Positions 17,780 to 26,365 of a stretch of DNA of 64,000 nucleotides are shown piece by piece (position 1 is the first letter of the stretch; the number at the start of each line of letters is the position of its first letter). Under the pieces are notes generated by a model. It ran no database searches. It worked only from the letters and a program-made list of their open reading frames with translations, and was not told where the DNA came from. This DNA is from Herbiconiux sp. A18JL235. Lineage in GTDB: Bacteria; Actinomycetota; Actinomycetes; Actinomycetales; Microbacteriaceae. The stretch lies in the NCBI RefSeq assembly GCF_040939305.1, contig NZ_CP162511.1, positions 2,666,001 through 2,730,000 on the forward strand, read 5' to 3'. A program made the translations under genes and the position numbers.

Positions 17780-19321
17780 TCAGCCGCGCAGCGCCCCGAG
17801 TGCGCCGCGGGCGCCGAGCTCCGCGAGGCGCGCCCGCGCGTCCACGAAGGCCGCGCGCAGGCGCGGGTCGGCGCCCAGGTCGCCGAACACGGGTGCGTAG
17901 TCGAGGAAGGAGCCGGGGGCATCCTTCTCGCCGGCCACCGCATCCTGGAGCTCGGGCAGCCGACGGTCGACGGGGGTCAGGGTCGAGCCGTCGTCGGCGA
18001 CGCCCTCGAGAAAGCGGCTCCAGGCGGCGAGCACGAGCACCGAGCGCTCGATCTCCCCGCCCGAGACGAGCTGCGCGCGCACGACCGGGAGCAGGAACTT
18101 CGGGATGCGCTCCGACCCGTCGACGATCTGCCGCATGAGCGTGTCGGCGATCGCCTCGCTGCCGAAGCGCCGCATGAGCTCGGCACTGTACTCGTCGAGG
18201 TCGACGCCGGGCACCGGGTCGAGCGTAGGTCGCGCCTCGCGCGTCATGTAGCCGAGCAGGAAGTCGGCGAACAGCTCGTCGCGGCACACCTCGTGCACGT
18301 ACTCGGCTCCGGCCAGCAGGCCGAGGTAGCTCATCGCCTGGTGCGAGGCGTTCAGCAGCCGCAGCTTCATCAGCTCGTAGGGTTCGACCTCGGGCACGAT
18401 CTGCACACCCACCTCGTCGAACGGCGGGCGCCCTGCCGTGAACGAGTCTTCGAGCACCCATTGCACGAACGACTCCGAGAGCACCGGCCAGCGGTCTTCG
18501 ATGCCGAACTCGCGTGCCACCCGCTCCCGCGACTCGTCGGTGGTCGCCGGCGTGATGCGGTCGACCATCGAGTTCGGGAAGGCGACCTCGGCGGCGATCC
18601 ACTCGGCGAGCTCCTGGTCGATGCGCTGCGCGAACGCCAGCACTGCCGCGCGGGCGACCCGCCCGTTGCCCTGGATGTTGTCGCACGACATCACCGTGAA
18701 CGGCACCTCGCCGGCGGCACGTCGATCGGCGAGACCCCGCACGATGAACCCGAGGGCGCTCGTGGGGACGGGCCGGTCGAGCGGATGCGCGTCGTCGCCA
18801 CCCTCACCGGTCAACTCCTCCTTGTGCCCCACGAACACGTCCAGGTCGGCGAGGGTCGCCGCATCGCTCGGCTCGAAGGCACCGGTGGCGTCGTTGATGC
18901 CGTAGCCGCCCTCGGTGATGGTGAGCGAGACGATGCGGATGGCGGGGTCGCGCAGCGCCTCCACCACCTCCGCCCCCTGCTCGGGCGCGAAGAGGTAGCG
19001 CACCAGCGAGCCGATCACGCGGGCCTCGACCTCGCCGGAGGGCGCCGTGGTGACGAGGGTGTAGAGGCAGTCCTGCGCTGTCAGCGCGTCGCGCATCGCC
19101 GCGTCGCCCGCGAGCGTGCCCACACCGATGATGCCCCAGTCGCCCGCGCCCCCACCGGCACCCGCCCCGAGCACCCGGTCGACGAACATCGCCTCATGCG
19201 CCCGGTGGAACGCCCCCACCCCGAAATGAACGATGCCGGCACGAACCGCACCGCGATCGTAGGGGGGAACCGCGACCGCACTCGCGAGGGAACCGACGGT
19301 GCCGGCAGTCAGGATGGTCAT
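17780..19321 (-). CDS. Mannitol dehydrogenase family protein (mannitol 2-dehydrogenase / fructuronate reductase type)
   Basis: This 513-residue polyol-specific long-chain dehydrogenase opens with AGIVHFGVGAFHRAHEA (Rossmann entry), continues with LTITEGGYGI and FTVMSCDNIQGNG, and carries the catalytic KLRLLNASHQA (Lys-x4-Asn-x2-His). Such enzymes reduce fructose or fructuronate with NAD(P)H or oxidise mannitol/arabitol. ATG at 19321 has GGAGAC just upstream; an ATG ten codons earlier is less likely. It diverges from an L-xylulose-reductase-like SDR and a LacI gene, so a pentitol/hexitol pathway is likely. The C-terminus is Ala/Arg-rich. Confidence 0.88.
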   Translation of the reverse strand: MTILTAGTVGSLASAVAVPPYDRGAVRAGIVHFGVGAFHRAHEAMFVDRVLGAGAGGGAGDWGIIGVGTLAGDAAMRDALTAQDCLYTLVTTAPSGEVEARVIGSLVRYLFAPEQGAEVVEALRDPAIRIVSLTITEGGYGINDATGAFEPSDAATLADLDVFVGHKEELTGEGGDDAHPLDRPVPTSALGFIVRGLADRRAAGEVPFTVMSCDNIQGNGRVARAAVLAFAQRIDQELAEWIAAEVAFPNSMVDRITPATTDESRERVAREFGIEDRWPVLSESFVQWVLEDSFTAGRPPFDEVGVQIVPEVEPYELMKLRLLNASHQAMSYLGLLAGAEYVHEVCRDELFADFLLGYMTREARPTLDPVPGVDLDEYSAELMRRFGSEAIADTLMRQIVDGSERIPKFLLPVVRAQLVSGGEIERSVLVLAAWSRFLEGVADDGSTLTPVDRRLPELQDAVAGEKDAPGSFLDYAPVFGDLGADPRLRAAFVDARARLAELGARGALGALRG

Positions 19322-19446
19322 CGGTGTCTCCAGTCGACGCAGGGGCGGCACCGCAGCAGCGGGCCGACGATCGGGTGCCGCACGACGGTGTCGCGACGGT
19401 CGTCTCGACCGAGACAGTACGCATCCGTCGTCGTCGTGTCAACGCG

Positions 19447-19486
19447 ATGACACCGGTGTCGTGCATTTCCATGACACGGGTGTCAT
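19447..19486. promoter_or_regulatory. Twin operator candidates ATGACACCGGTGTCGT and ATGACACGGGTGTCAT
   Basis: Two 16-bp near-palindromes at 19447-19462 and 19471-19486, 24 bp apart centre to centre, sit in the 252-bp divergent region between the polyol dehydrogenase (start 19321) and the SDR (start 19574). A further short palindrome ATGATGgTGCATCAT lies at 19506-19520. The LacI protein encoded downstream of the SDR is the natural candidate to bind the twin sites. Confidence 0.65.
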
Positions 19487-19573
19487 CCGCGTGGATCCGT
19501 GGTTATGATGGTGCATCATCTAGGTCGCCGCACCGACGCGGCGACCCACCACTCGACCTGATCGGAACACCCC

Positions 19574-20302
19574 ATGACTGACTTCACCGGACGCACCGTG
19601 CTCGTCACCGGCGCCAGCGGCGGCATCGGCGGCGCCGTCGTGCGACACCTCGTCGCAGCCGGAGCCGACGTGCTCGCCTCGGGCCGCAACGTCGAGCAGC
19701 TCGAGAGCGTGGCGGCCGCCACCGGCGCCACCCCGCTGCCCTTCGACCTCACGAGCGAAGACAGCATCCGTGAGGCCATCGAGGGCCGGGACATCTGGGG
19801 TGTCGTGAACTCGGGCGGCTGGGGCGGCGAGATCGCCACCCCGCAAGACACCGACATCGAGGTGTTCGACAAGGTCATCAGCATCAACGCCCGCGGCTCG
19901 CTGCTCGTCACGAAGTACGCCTCGCGTGAGATGATCCGGCAGGGGCGTGGCGGCTCCATCGTGAACATCTCCAGCCAGGCGAGCCTTGTCGGCCTCTCCG
20001 GCCACATCTCCTACGGCTCGTCGAAGGCGGCTCTCGACAACATCACCCGCGTCTCGGCGCTCGAGCTCGGCCGGTACGGCATCCGCGTCAACAGCGTCAA
20101 CCCGACAGTCGTCATGACCCCGATGTCGGCTTGGTACTGGGGCCGTCCCGACATCGAGGGCCCCTTCCTCGAGCAGATGCCGCTCGGCAAGTGGGCGACC
20201 GAAGACGACATCGCCGGCCCCGTGGTGTTCCTGCTGAGCGACGCCGCCGGCATGATCACCGGTGTCTCCCTCCCCATCGACGGCGGCTACAGCAGCCGCT
20301 GA
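19574..20302 (+). CDS. SDR family oxidoreductase, L-xylulose reductase (DCXR)-like
   Basis: The protein has 242 residues. TGASGGIGGAV is at residues 13-23, the active site has NISSQAS and YGSSKAALD, and the segment RVNSVNPTVVMTPM is the hallmark of the dicarbonyl/L-xylulose reductase subgroup. Members reduce L-xylulose and related ketoses to polyols with NADPH or work in reverse. It is transcribed divergently from the mannitol-type dehydrogenase and followed by a LacI gene. The pair may interconvert ketose and polyol at two positions. Substrate is inferred from the subgroup motif only. Confidence 0.85.
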   Translation: MTDFTGRTVLVTGASGGIGGAVVRHLVAAGADVLASGRNVEQLESVAAATGATPLPFDLTSEDSIREAIEGRDIWGVVNSGGWGGEIATPQDTDIEVFDKVISINARGSLLVTKYASREMIRQGRGGSIVNISSQASLVGLSGHISYGSSKAALDNITRVSALELGRYGIRVNSVNPTVVMTPMSAWYWGRPDIEGPFLEQMPLGKWATEDDIAGPVVFLLSDAAGMITGVSLPIDGGYSSR

Positions 20303-20390
20303 CGACCCACGGATGCCGCCGGCCCGCCGATAGCCTGAGTGCGTCGGCGGGCCTGCGGCATCCGGCACCCCACCATTGACAGGAGCACCC

Positions 20391-21383
20391 ATGGCCACCA
20401 TGCGCGACATCGCCGCGGCCGCCGGGGTGAGTCTCAAGACGGTGTCACGCGTGCAGAACGACGACCCCCACGTGCTGCCGGCGACACGGATGCGCGTCGA
20501 GGCCACCATGCGCGAACTCAGCTATGTGCCGAACGCGCTGGCGACGACGTTCCGCTCCGGGCGGTCGCCGGTGGTCGGTGTGGCGGTGCCCGACATCGTC
20601 GACCCGTTCTTCGCCGCGATCGTGAACGCGGTGGAGGAGGCTGCGCTCGCCGAAGACCTCTCGACGCTGGTCACGAGCCTCGGGCACGACCCGGCGCGCG
20701 AGCGGCAGGCCCTCGAATCGGTGCTGCGCCGGCAGCTCTCGGGGCTCGTCGTGGCGCCGACCACCACCGATCACGCGTACCTGAAGCCGTGGGCCGAGCG
20801 CATCCCCATCGCCTTCGTCGACCGGGCGCCCGGGCGGCTCGTCGCCGACTCGTTCACCCAAGACGACCGGGGCGGGGCACGCCTCGCGACCGCGCACCTC
20901 CTCGGGCACGGGCATCGGCGCCTCGGGTTCCTCGGCGACTCCCTCGCCCTGCCCACCGTGGCCGAGCGGCTCGAAGGCTACCGCGAGGCCCTCGCCGAGG
21001 CGGGAGTCCCGTTCGACCCCGAGCTCGTCGCACTCGAAGCGGCGACCCGTCCCGGGGCGGCTGCGGCGCTCGAGCGCTTGCGGTCGCCGGCGCTCGGCGT
21101 CACCGCGGTGTTCTCGTCGGATGCGCGCTGCACGATGGCCGCCGTTCCGGCGCTCACGGCCGACCCGATCGCGCTCGCCGCATTCGGCGACTTCCCGCTC
21201 GCCGACTCGCTGACGCCCTCGATCACGGTGATCGCCCAAGACCCCGCCGAGCTCGGGCGCCTGGCAGCGGCTCGGCTGTTCGAGCGGAGCGCCCACCCCG
21301 GCCGGCGGCTGCGCCGCCGCACCGTGCTGCCCGTCACCCTCGTCGAGCGCGACTCCTGCCGGGTGGGCGTCGGAACGGTATGA
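20391..21383 (+). CDS. LacI-family transcriptional regulator
   Basis: This 330-residue LacI protein has the HTH ATMRDIAAAAGVSLKTVSRV at its N-terminus, the hinge YVPNALATTFR, and a sensor domain with VAVPDIVDPFFAAIV, FVDRAPGRLVADSF, FLGDSLALPTVAERL and AAFGDFPLADSLTPSI. ATG 20391 follows AGGAG by 5 nt. It is 88 bp downstream of the DCXR-like SDR and likely belongs to the same transcript. Its probable targets are the twin palindromes at 19447-19486. Confidence 0.9.
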   Translation: MATMRDIAAAAGVSLKTVSRVQNDDPHVLPATRMRVEATMRELSYVPNALATTFRSGRSPVVGVAVPDIVDPFFAAIVNAVEEAALAEDLSTLVTSLGHDPARERQALESVLRRQLSGLVVAPTTTDHAYLKPWAERIPIAFVDRAPGRLVADSFTQDDRGGARLATAHLLGHGHRRLGFLGDSLALPTVAERLEGYREALAEAGVPFDPELVALEAATRPGAAAALERLRSPALGVTAVFSSDARCTMAAVPALTADPIALAAFGDFPLADSLTPSITVIAQDPAELGRLAAARLFERSAHPGRRLRRRTVLPVTLVERDSCRVGVGTV

Positions 21384-21435
21384 GAATCGCGCACTCGAGC
21401 CTGTAGAGAGCTCGACGCCACGATTCTCATACCGT
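21375..21435. terminator. Long palindrome / terminator after lacI
   Basis: ACGGTATGAGAATCG (21375-21389) and CGATTCTCATACCGT (21421-21435) are exact inverted repeats. Inside, CGAGC (21396-21400) pairs with GCTCG (21410-21414), giving a stacked hairpin. The left arm overlaps the lacI stop codon at 21381-21383. The convergent dehydrogenase gene ends at 21493, so this may terminate both. Confidence 0.65.
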
Positions 21436-21492
21436 CCGCGCACGCCCGGCAGCGTGGGGGGCGGGCGGCGCCCCCGCCGACCGCACCCCGCA

Positions 21493-22641
21493 CTACAGAG
21501 CGACGGCGCGGTGCTCCTCGTGGGAGGTGATGGCGGCACGGTAGATGCGGTGGGTGAGCGCCGCCTCCTCCGGACGCGCGGCACCGAAGCGGTCGCCCAG
21601 CGAGCCGTGGCGTTCGGCGAGGAACACCGCCCACATCTGCAGGATCGAGTCGGAGAACCCCGACTCGAAGATGCCTCCGGTGACCGTCGGCCAGACGGAC
21701 TGGCTGCCCACGTCGACCTGCTGCCACACCTGCTCGCGGCCGCCGCCCGGGATGTCGCGTACCGCGAACACCTCCACCGACTTCGGGTACTTCGTGCTGA
21801 AGCGCACTCCCCCGTCGAGCCCGATCGCCTCGAACTCCCAGGTGTTCTTCTGACCGGGGTCGATGCGCTTGGTCTCCGTGGTGAGCGGGAACAGCACGCC
21901 GTCGTGACGGGTCCAGCTGTGCAGCACCGCGTTGTCCCAGGTGTCGCACGGCACCGGTGCGCCGTCGGGGCCGGGGCGCTCCGGCACGATGTTCTGCAGC
22001 ACGCCGTAGACGGTCTGCGGCACCCAACCGAGACGCAGGGGCACGTGCCAGGCGTGCATCCCGAGGTCGTTCATCACGCCGGCTTCTCCACAGAACTGCG
22101 TCTGCCGCTTCCAGTTGATGGGTTTGTGCACATCGAGATCACTCGAGTGCAAGAAACTGTTGCGTGCCGAGACGATGGTGCCGAGCGCCCCCGACCGCAC
22201 GTAGTCGATGGCGAGCTGGGCGCCCGGGAAGAACGGCATCTCGCTCGAGCACCGCACGAAGCTCTCCGGATGCTCGGCCATCACCGCGAGCACGGCCTCC
22301 GCCGCCGCACCGTCGATGCCGAACGGCTTCTCGGCGAGCAGGCTCTTGCCCGCTGCGATGACGTCGCTGTAGATCTTCTCGTGGAGGTCGTGGCGCACGG
22401 CCACGTAGACGACGTCGATGCTGTCGTCGGCGAGGAGCTCGTGGTAGTCGGTCACCTTGGTGGTGACGGTGTCGATCTCGTCGAACCAGTCGAGGGCGGC
22501 CGGGTTGATGTCGCAGACCGCGGTGAGTCGAGGGCGCACGGGGTGGTCGATGAGAGCGGGCCAGCGCTGGATCGCCGCGGCGATCTCGCGGCCCATCAGC
22601 CCGCCGCCCACGATGGCGACGTTCACGCGCTCGGCGCTCAT
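21493..22641 (-). CDS. Gfo/Idh/MocA family sugar dehydrogenase
   Basis: This 382-residue NAD(P)-dependent oxidoreductase has a Rossmann start NVAIVGGGLMGREIA, then DDSIDVVYVAVRHDLHEKI and the catalytic-lysine motif LLAEKPFGID, followed by the large C-terminal domain (VMNDLGMHAWHVPLRLG with the family His/Asp). Members oxidise sugars, inositols or amino sugars. Its start overlaps the stop of the class I aldolase gene (ATGA), so the two are coupled. The operon diverges from a PfkB kinase + LacI pair. The substrate is not visible. Confidence 0.88.
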   Translation of the reverse strand: MSAERVNVAIVGGGLMGREIAAAIQRWPALIDHPVRPRLTAVCDINPAALDWFDEIDTVTTKVTDYHELLADDSIDVVYVAVRHDLHEKIYSDVIAAGKSLLAEKPFGIDGAAAEAVLAVMAEHPESFVRCSSEMPFFPGAQLAIDYVRSGALGTIVSARNSFLHSSDLDVHKPINWKRQTQFCGEAGVMNDLGMHAWHVPLRLGWVPQTVYGVLQNIVPERPGPDGAPVPCDTWDNAVLHSWTRHDGVLFPLTTETKRIDPGQKNTWEFEAIGLDGGVRFSTKYPKSVEVFAVRDIPGGGREQVWQQVDVGSQSVWPTVTGGIFESGFSDSILQMWAVFLAERHGSLGDRFGAARPEEAALTHRIYRAAITSHEEHRAVAL

Positions 22642-23534
22642 GCCTGCACCCCCTCGGTGGTGGACGTGCCGGAGGTACCTGCCGTGCCGCGTGCCGCATC
22701 CGACTCCTCGAGAATCGCCAGCCCCTGCTCGACCGTCGCCCCGTCGTGCAGCACGGCGAGCAGCGCTGCGGTGATGCCGGCCGGGTTCTCGTGCTGCACG
22801 ATGTTGCGCCCGTACACGATGCCCTGCGCGCCCGCCTCGAGCACGGCGACCGTGCGCTCGAGCAGGGTGCGGTCGTCGACGCGCCCGCCTCCGCGCACGA
22901 GCACCGGCACGTCGCCGGCGACCTCGATGACCCGCCCGTACTCCGCCAGGTCGTCGCTCGGGTCGGCCTTGATGAGGTCGGCGCCGAGCTCCACCCCCTG
23001 GCGCACGAGGGTGACGATCTTGTCGATGTCGCCGTCGACCATGTAGCCGCCGGCCTTCGAGTTGTCCTGCATGACGAGGGGCTCCACCATCAGCGGCATG
23101 CCGTAGCGGGTCGCCTCCCGGCGCAGTTCGAGAATGGAGCGGATGTTCGCCTCGCGCACCTCGGGCCGGCCGGGCAGCTCCATCAGGTTGACGCACACCG
23201 CTACCGCGTCGAGCCGCACGGCCTCCTCGATGGCGTGGGGCACGTGGTGGCTGAACAGGGAGGCGTCGAGCGGGTTGCCGTAGACGTTCGCGACGTCGGT
23301 GCGGAGCACGAGGCCCGGCTTGTTCTTGCCCTTGTGGGCCTGCAGCTTGCGTGCCTGTCCGATGGTGAGCTGCACCGCGTCGGGCCCGGCGTCGACCAGG
23401 GTGCTCACCACAGCATCCATGTTCTCGATGCCGGTGATGAAGGAGCGCTCGCCGAAGAAGCCGTGGTCGACGGCGACGTCGAGCGCACGGCCCGAGCGCG
23501 GGTTGAAGAGGCGGTTGAGGCGGTACAGCGTCAT
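22638..23534 (-). CDS. Class I (Schiff-base) aldolase, DhnA/LacD/DeoC-like
   Basis: This 298-residue beta/alpha-barrel protein has DVAVDHGFFGE near the start, LVLRTDVANVYGNPL, MVEPLVMQ, ADLIKADPSDD with the probable Schiff-base lysine, VPVLVRGGGRVDD (phosphate-binding) and AQGIVYGRNIVQHENP. This matches fructose-bisphosphate-aldolase class I/LsrF-like enzymes that often accompany PfkB kinases in inositol or deoxy-sugar loci. It probably cleaves a phosphorylated intermediate made by the divergent kinase. The last 25 residues are Ser/Thr/Gly-rich. It is first in a minus-strand operon with the Gfo/Idh/MocA gene. Confidence 0.82.
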   Translation of the reverse strand: MTLYRLNRLFNPRSGRALDVAVDHGFFGERSFITGIENMDAVVSTLVDAGPDAVQLTIGQARKLQAHKGKNKPGLVLRTDVANVYGNPLDASLFSHHVPHAIEEAVRLDAVAVCVNLMELPGRPEVREANIRSILELRREATRYGMPLMVEPLVMQDNSKAGGYMVDGDIDKIVTLVRQGVELGADLIKADPSDDLAEYGRVIEVAGDVPVLVRGGGRVDDRTLLERTVAVLEAGAQGIVYGRNIVQHENPAGITAALLAVLHDGATVEQGLAILEESDAARGTAGTSGTSTTEGVQA

Positions 23535-23614
23535 TGCGGTGGCTCCAGATCGTGGGAGTTGTCGTCGGTCGGGGTTTTGTCGAACCCCCTCGATGTGTCA
23601 CAGTAATACCCGTG

Positions 23615-23628
23615 AGACAACGTTGTCT
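23615..23628. promoter_or_regulatory. LacI-type operator candidate (AGACAACGTTGTCT)
   Basis: A perfect 14-bp palindrome in the divergent region between the aldolase start (23534) and the PfkB start (23680). The core GACAACGTTGTC is identical to the operator at 16226-16237, 7.4 kb away. It is placed to control both arms; the LacI gene downstream of the kinase is the local candidate regulator. Confidence 0.72.
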
Positions 23629-23679
23629 AGCCGGGATCCCGGCACAAGCCCACACCGGCTCGACGAGGAGGACACGCGC

Positions 23680-24783
23680 ATGAGCGCACACGGCACGATC
23701 GTGGTGGCGGGGCACATCTGCCTCGACCTGGCGCCGGAGCTCGGCCCGAGCGCCCGCCTCGACCCGGGGCGACTCATCGACGTGGGCCCCATCGCGCTCT
23801 CGCTCGGCGGGTGCGTCGCCAACACCGGCCTGGCACTCGCCGACCTCGGCGCATCCGTGTCGTTGCACTCGACGGTGGGTGACGACGAACTCGGGCGCAT
23901 CGTCGCCGACACCCTCACCCGGCGCGCCGGGGTGCGGGCCGACCTGCACACGGTCGAGGGGCACGCCACCTCGTACAGCCTCGTGCTCGAACCCGCCGGA
24001 CACGACCGCACCTTCTGGCACCACACCGGCGCGAACGCGGTGTTCACGGGCGCTCAGCTCGACGTCGGCGATGCCGATCTGCTGCACCTCGGGTACCCGC
24101 CCCTGCTTCCGGCGCTTCTCGTCGACGGCGGTGCGCCGCTCGAGGCGGTGCTGACGGCGGCACGGATGCGCGGGGCCACCACCTCGCTCGACCTCGCCGT
24201 GGTCGACCCCACATCGGAGGTGGGGGGTGTCGACTGGGAGGCGATCCTGCGGCGGGCGGCGGCGGTGACCGACATCATGAGCCCGAGCCTCGACGACCTC
24301 ACCTCGGCGCTCGGCCCGGTTCTCGGCATCCCCCCGTTGCCCCCGGCACGCGCGGCGGCGGAGTATGCCGATGTGCTGCTGTCATGGGGGGCGGCGGTGG
24401 TCGCGATCTCCGCCGGCTCGGAGGGGCTGCTGCTGCGCACCGCGTCGGCGGCGCGGCTCGCCGAGGGCGGACGGATGCTCGCACCGCTCGCCGATCGTTG
24501 GGCCGATGTGTCGCTGCGGGTGCGTCCGCTCACCGTGACACGGGTGGAGACGACCAACGGGGCGGGCGACGCGTCCACCGCGGGGCTGCTGTTCGGGATC
24601 GCGCGCGGCGCGACACCCGCCGTGGCGGCGCACCTCGCGACCGCGGCGGCGGCAGCGGTGATCTCGGGGCGGCGGCCGACGCCGGAGGTGATGCGGAGCA
24701 TCCTGCCGGTGGCCGGCGAGGTGTTCGGCGACGAGTCCACCGGCGCGTCGCGCGGCGCGAGTGGCGTTCGGCCGACACGATGA
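23680..24783 (+). CDS. PfkB-family carbohydrate kinase
   Basis: This 367-residue ribokinase-fold kinase has N-terminal IVVAGHICLDLAPEL, the Gly-rich ALSLGGCVANTGLALADLG, and the C-terminal ATP/anion-hole motif TNGAGDASTAGLLFG. GAGGAGG lies 9 nt before the ATG. It phosphorylates a sugar or sugar alcohol; together with the divergent class I aldolase and dehydrogenase it suggests a route of oxidation, phosphorylation and cleavage, as in inositol-type pathways. Its stop overlaps the lacI start (ATGA). An acidic/Arg tail of about 20 residues ends the protein. Confidence 0.86.
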   Translation: MSAHGTIVVAGHICLDLAPELGPSARLDPGRLIDVGPIALSLGGCVANTGLALADLGASVSLHSTVGDDELGRIVADTLTRRAGVRADLHTVEGHATSYSLVLEPAGHDRTFWHHTGANAVFTGAQLDVGDADLLHLGYPPLLPALLVDGGAPLEAVLTAARMRGATTSLDLAVVDPTSEVGGVDWEAILRRAAAVTDIMSPSLDDLTSALGPVLGIPPLPPARAAAEYADVLLSWGAAVVAISAGSEGLLLRTASAARLAEGGRMLAPLADRWADVSLRVRPLTVTRVETTNGAGDASTAGLLFGIARGATPAVAAHLATAAAAAVISGRRPTPEVMRSILPVAGEVFGDESTGASRGASGVRPTR

Positions 24784-25859
24784 ACTCCATGCCCGCCAGA
24801 CCGCCCACCATGAAAGACGTGGCGGCCGCGGCGGGTGTCGCCCTGAAGACGGTGTCGCGGCACGTGAACGGCGCCACGAACATCGACCCGGTGCTGGCCC
24901 AGCGCATCGCCGATGCCATCGTCTCGCTCGGGTACCGGCACAATCTGGCGGCGGCGAGCATCCGGCCGGGGCGCTCGGCGAAGGTCGTCGGGCTCGTCAT
25001 CAGCGACCTCGCGAACCCGTACTGGTCGGTGCTCGCTCGCGCCGTCGAGCGGGTCTGCAGCGCGAACGGCTACCTGTTGGTGACGGTGAGTTCGGAGGAG
25101 GACGGCGAGCGCCACCGCCTCCTGGTCGACCGCCTCATCGCCCAGCGCGTGGACGGCCTCATCGTCGCACCGCCGCGCCGCGACGACGGACTCTGGGCCG
25201 CCGCAGCCTCGGCAGTGGTGCCGGTCGTGGCGATCGACCGGCCGGTGGCCCAGCCCTCTGAGCCGGTGCACGCCGAGTCGCCAGACGCGCACCCGCCCGG
25301 CGGCCCACCGCCGCCCGCCCCGTCCGTCGAGACCGTGCTCGCCGACAACGCCGGGGGTGCCGAGAACGCGACGCGGGCTCTCCTCGAGGGCGGCGCGCGG
25401 CGCATCCTGTTCCTCGGCGACTCGATCGAGCTCTACACGATGCGCGAGCGCCTGGTCGGCTATCGCCGCGCGCTGAGCGCGTGGGGCGACGGCGGCGATG
25501 CTCCGGATGCGGCACTCGTCGACACCTCGGCACACACGGCCGTCGAGGCGGCGGCGATCGTGACGGGGCTCCTCGGGTCCGATCGCATCGACGCCGTGTT
25601 CGCGGCCAACAACCGGTCGTCGATCGGTGCGCTCGAGGCGTTCACCCACGCGGGAACGCGGCTGCCGCTGGTCGGTTTCGACGACTTCGAGGCGGCGCCG
25701 CTGGTACGGCCGGCGGTGTCCGTCGTCGCTCAGGACGTGTCGCTGATGGGCGAGACGGCTGCGCGCGCGGTGCTGGCCCGGCTCGACGGGGCGGCCGACG
25801 AGGAGAGCCGCACGACGGTGCTTCCGACCGCGCTGGTGCTGCGCGGTTCGGAGCGCTGA
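24780..25859 (+). CDS. LacI-family transcriptional regulator
   Basis: This 359-residue LacI protein has HTH MKDVAAAAGVALKTVSRHVNG, hinge YRHNLAAASIR, and sensor domain GLVISDLANPYWSVLAR, LFLGDSIELYTMRERL and LVGFDDFEAAPLVRPAVS. A Pro/Glu/His-rich insertion of about 25 residues interrupts the sensor domain after VVAIDRPVAQP. It is translationally coupled to the PfkB kinase and is the likely local repressor acting at 23615-23628. Because its HTH recognition helix (LKTVSR) is close to that of the regulator at 14894-16087 (IKTVSR), both may read the same core. Confidence 0.9.
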   Translation: MNSMPARPPTMKDVAAAAGVALKTVSRHVNGATNIDPVLAQRIADAIVSLGYRHNLAAASIRPGRSAKVVGLVISDLANPYWSVLARAVERVCSANGYLLVTVSSEEDGERHRLLVDRLIAQRVDGLIVAPPRRDDGLWAAAASAVVPVVAIDRPVAQPSEPVHAESPDAHPPGGPPPPAPSVETVLADNAGGAENATRALLEGGARRILFLGDSIELYTMRERLVGYRRALSAWGDGGDAPDAALVDTSAHTAVEAAAIVTGLLGSDRIDAVFAANNRSSIGALEAFTHAGTRLPLVGFDDFEAAPLVRPAVSVVAQDVSLMGETAARAVLARLDGAADEESRTTVLPTALVLRGSER

Positions 25860-25895
25860 GTGCGGCCGGGCCTTGTCGGGCTGAGCCGCGTCGCG

Positions 25896-26291
25896 CTACT
25901 GCGCCGTCGTCTTCTCGATGCTCATGACGAGCACGACCCGGTCGGCCGAGTCGGGCGGCGGCGTCTGCTCGGGGTTGCCGTACCGCTTGCCGAGCACCAC
26001 GTAGAACGCCCCCGTCGGGTCGGGCTCCACGGCGATCAGCCTGCCGCGCACCTCGAGGTATCGGAACGGGTTCTGCGGGTCGATCACCGACAGACTCATC
26101 GACGGGTTGTGCTGCAGGTTGCGGAACTTCGCCCGCTTCGTCGTGTGCGTGAACCTCAGCGTGTTCCCGTCGCGCAGGAACCACATCGGGTTCACCTGCA
26201 CGGTGTCGTCGGGCCTGATGGTTCCGAGATGCCCGTAGTTCGGCTGCTCCAGCAACTCCGCGTAGTCCGCGGGAATGATCTCCTCACCCAT
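25896..26291 (-). CDS. PPOX-class flavin/F420-dependent oxidoreductase
   Basis: This 131-residue single-domain split-barrel protein of the pyridoxamine-5-phosphate-oxidase-like superfamily has YGHLGTIRPDDTVQVNPMWF, RAKFRNLQHNPSMSLSV and YLEVRGRLIAVEP. These are typical of small actinobacterial PPOX enzymes that use FMN or F420 to reduce diverse cofactors or xenobiotics. I cannot decide between the cofactors from sequence alone. Start ATG 26291 is chosen because family similarity begins at EEIIPADYAELL. It stands alone between a LacI gene and the toxin-like pair. Confidence 0.82.
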   Translation of the reverse strand: MGEEIIPADYAELLEQPNYGHLGTIRPDDTVQVNPMWFLRDGNTLRFTHTTKRAKFRNLQHNPSMSLSVIDPQNPFRYLEVRGRLIAVEPDPTGAFYVVLGKRYGNPEQTPPPDSADRVVLVMSIEKTTAQ

Positions 26292-26365
26292 GCCCCCATC
26301 CAACCACTCCCCTGCCCGTGCGGGCACGCCCCCTGCGAGGTCTCACCCGAGTCCGCTTGCGGGAG

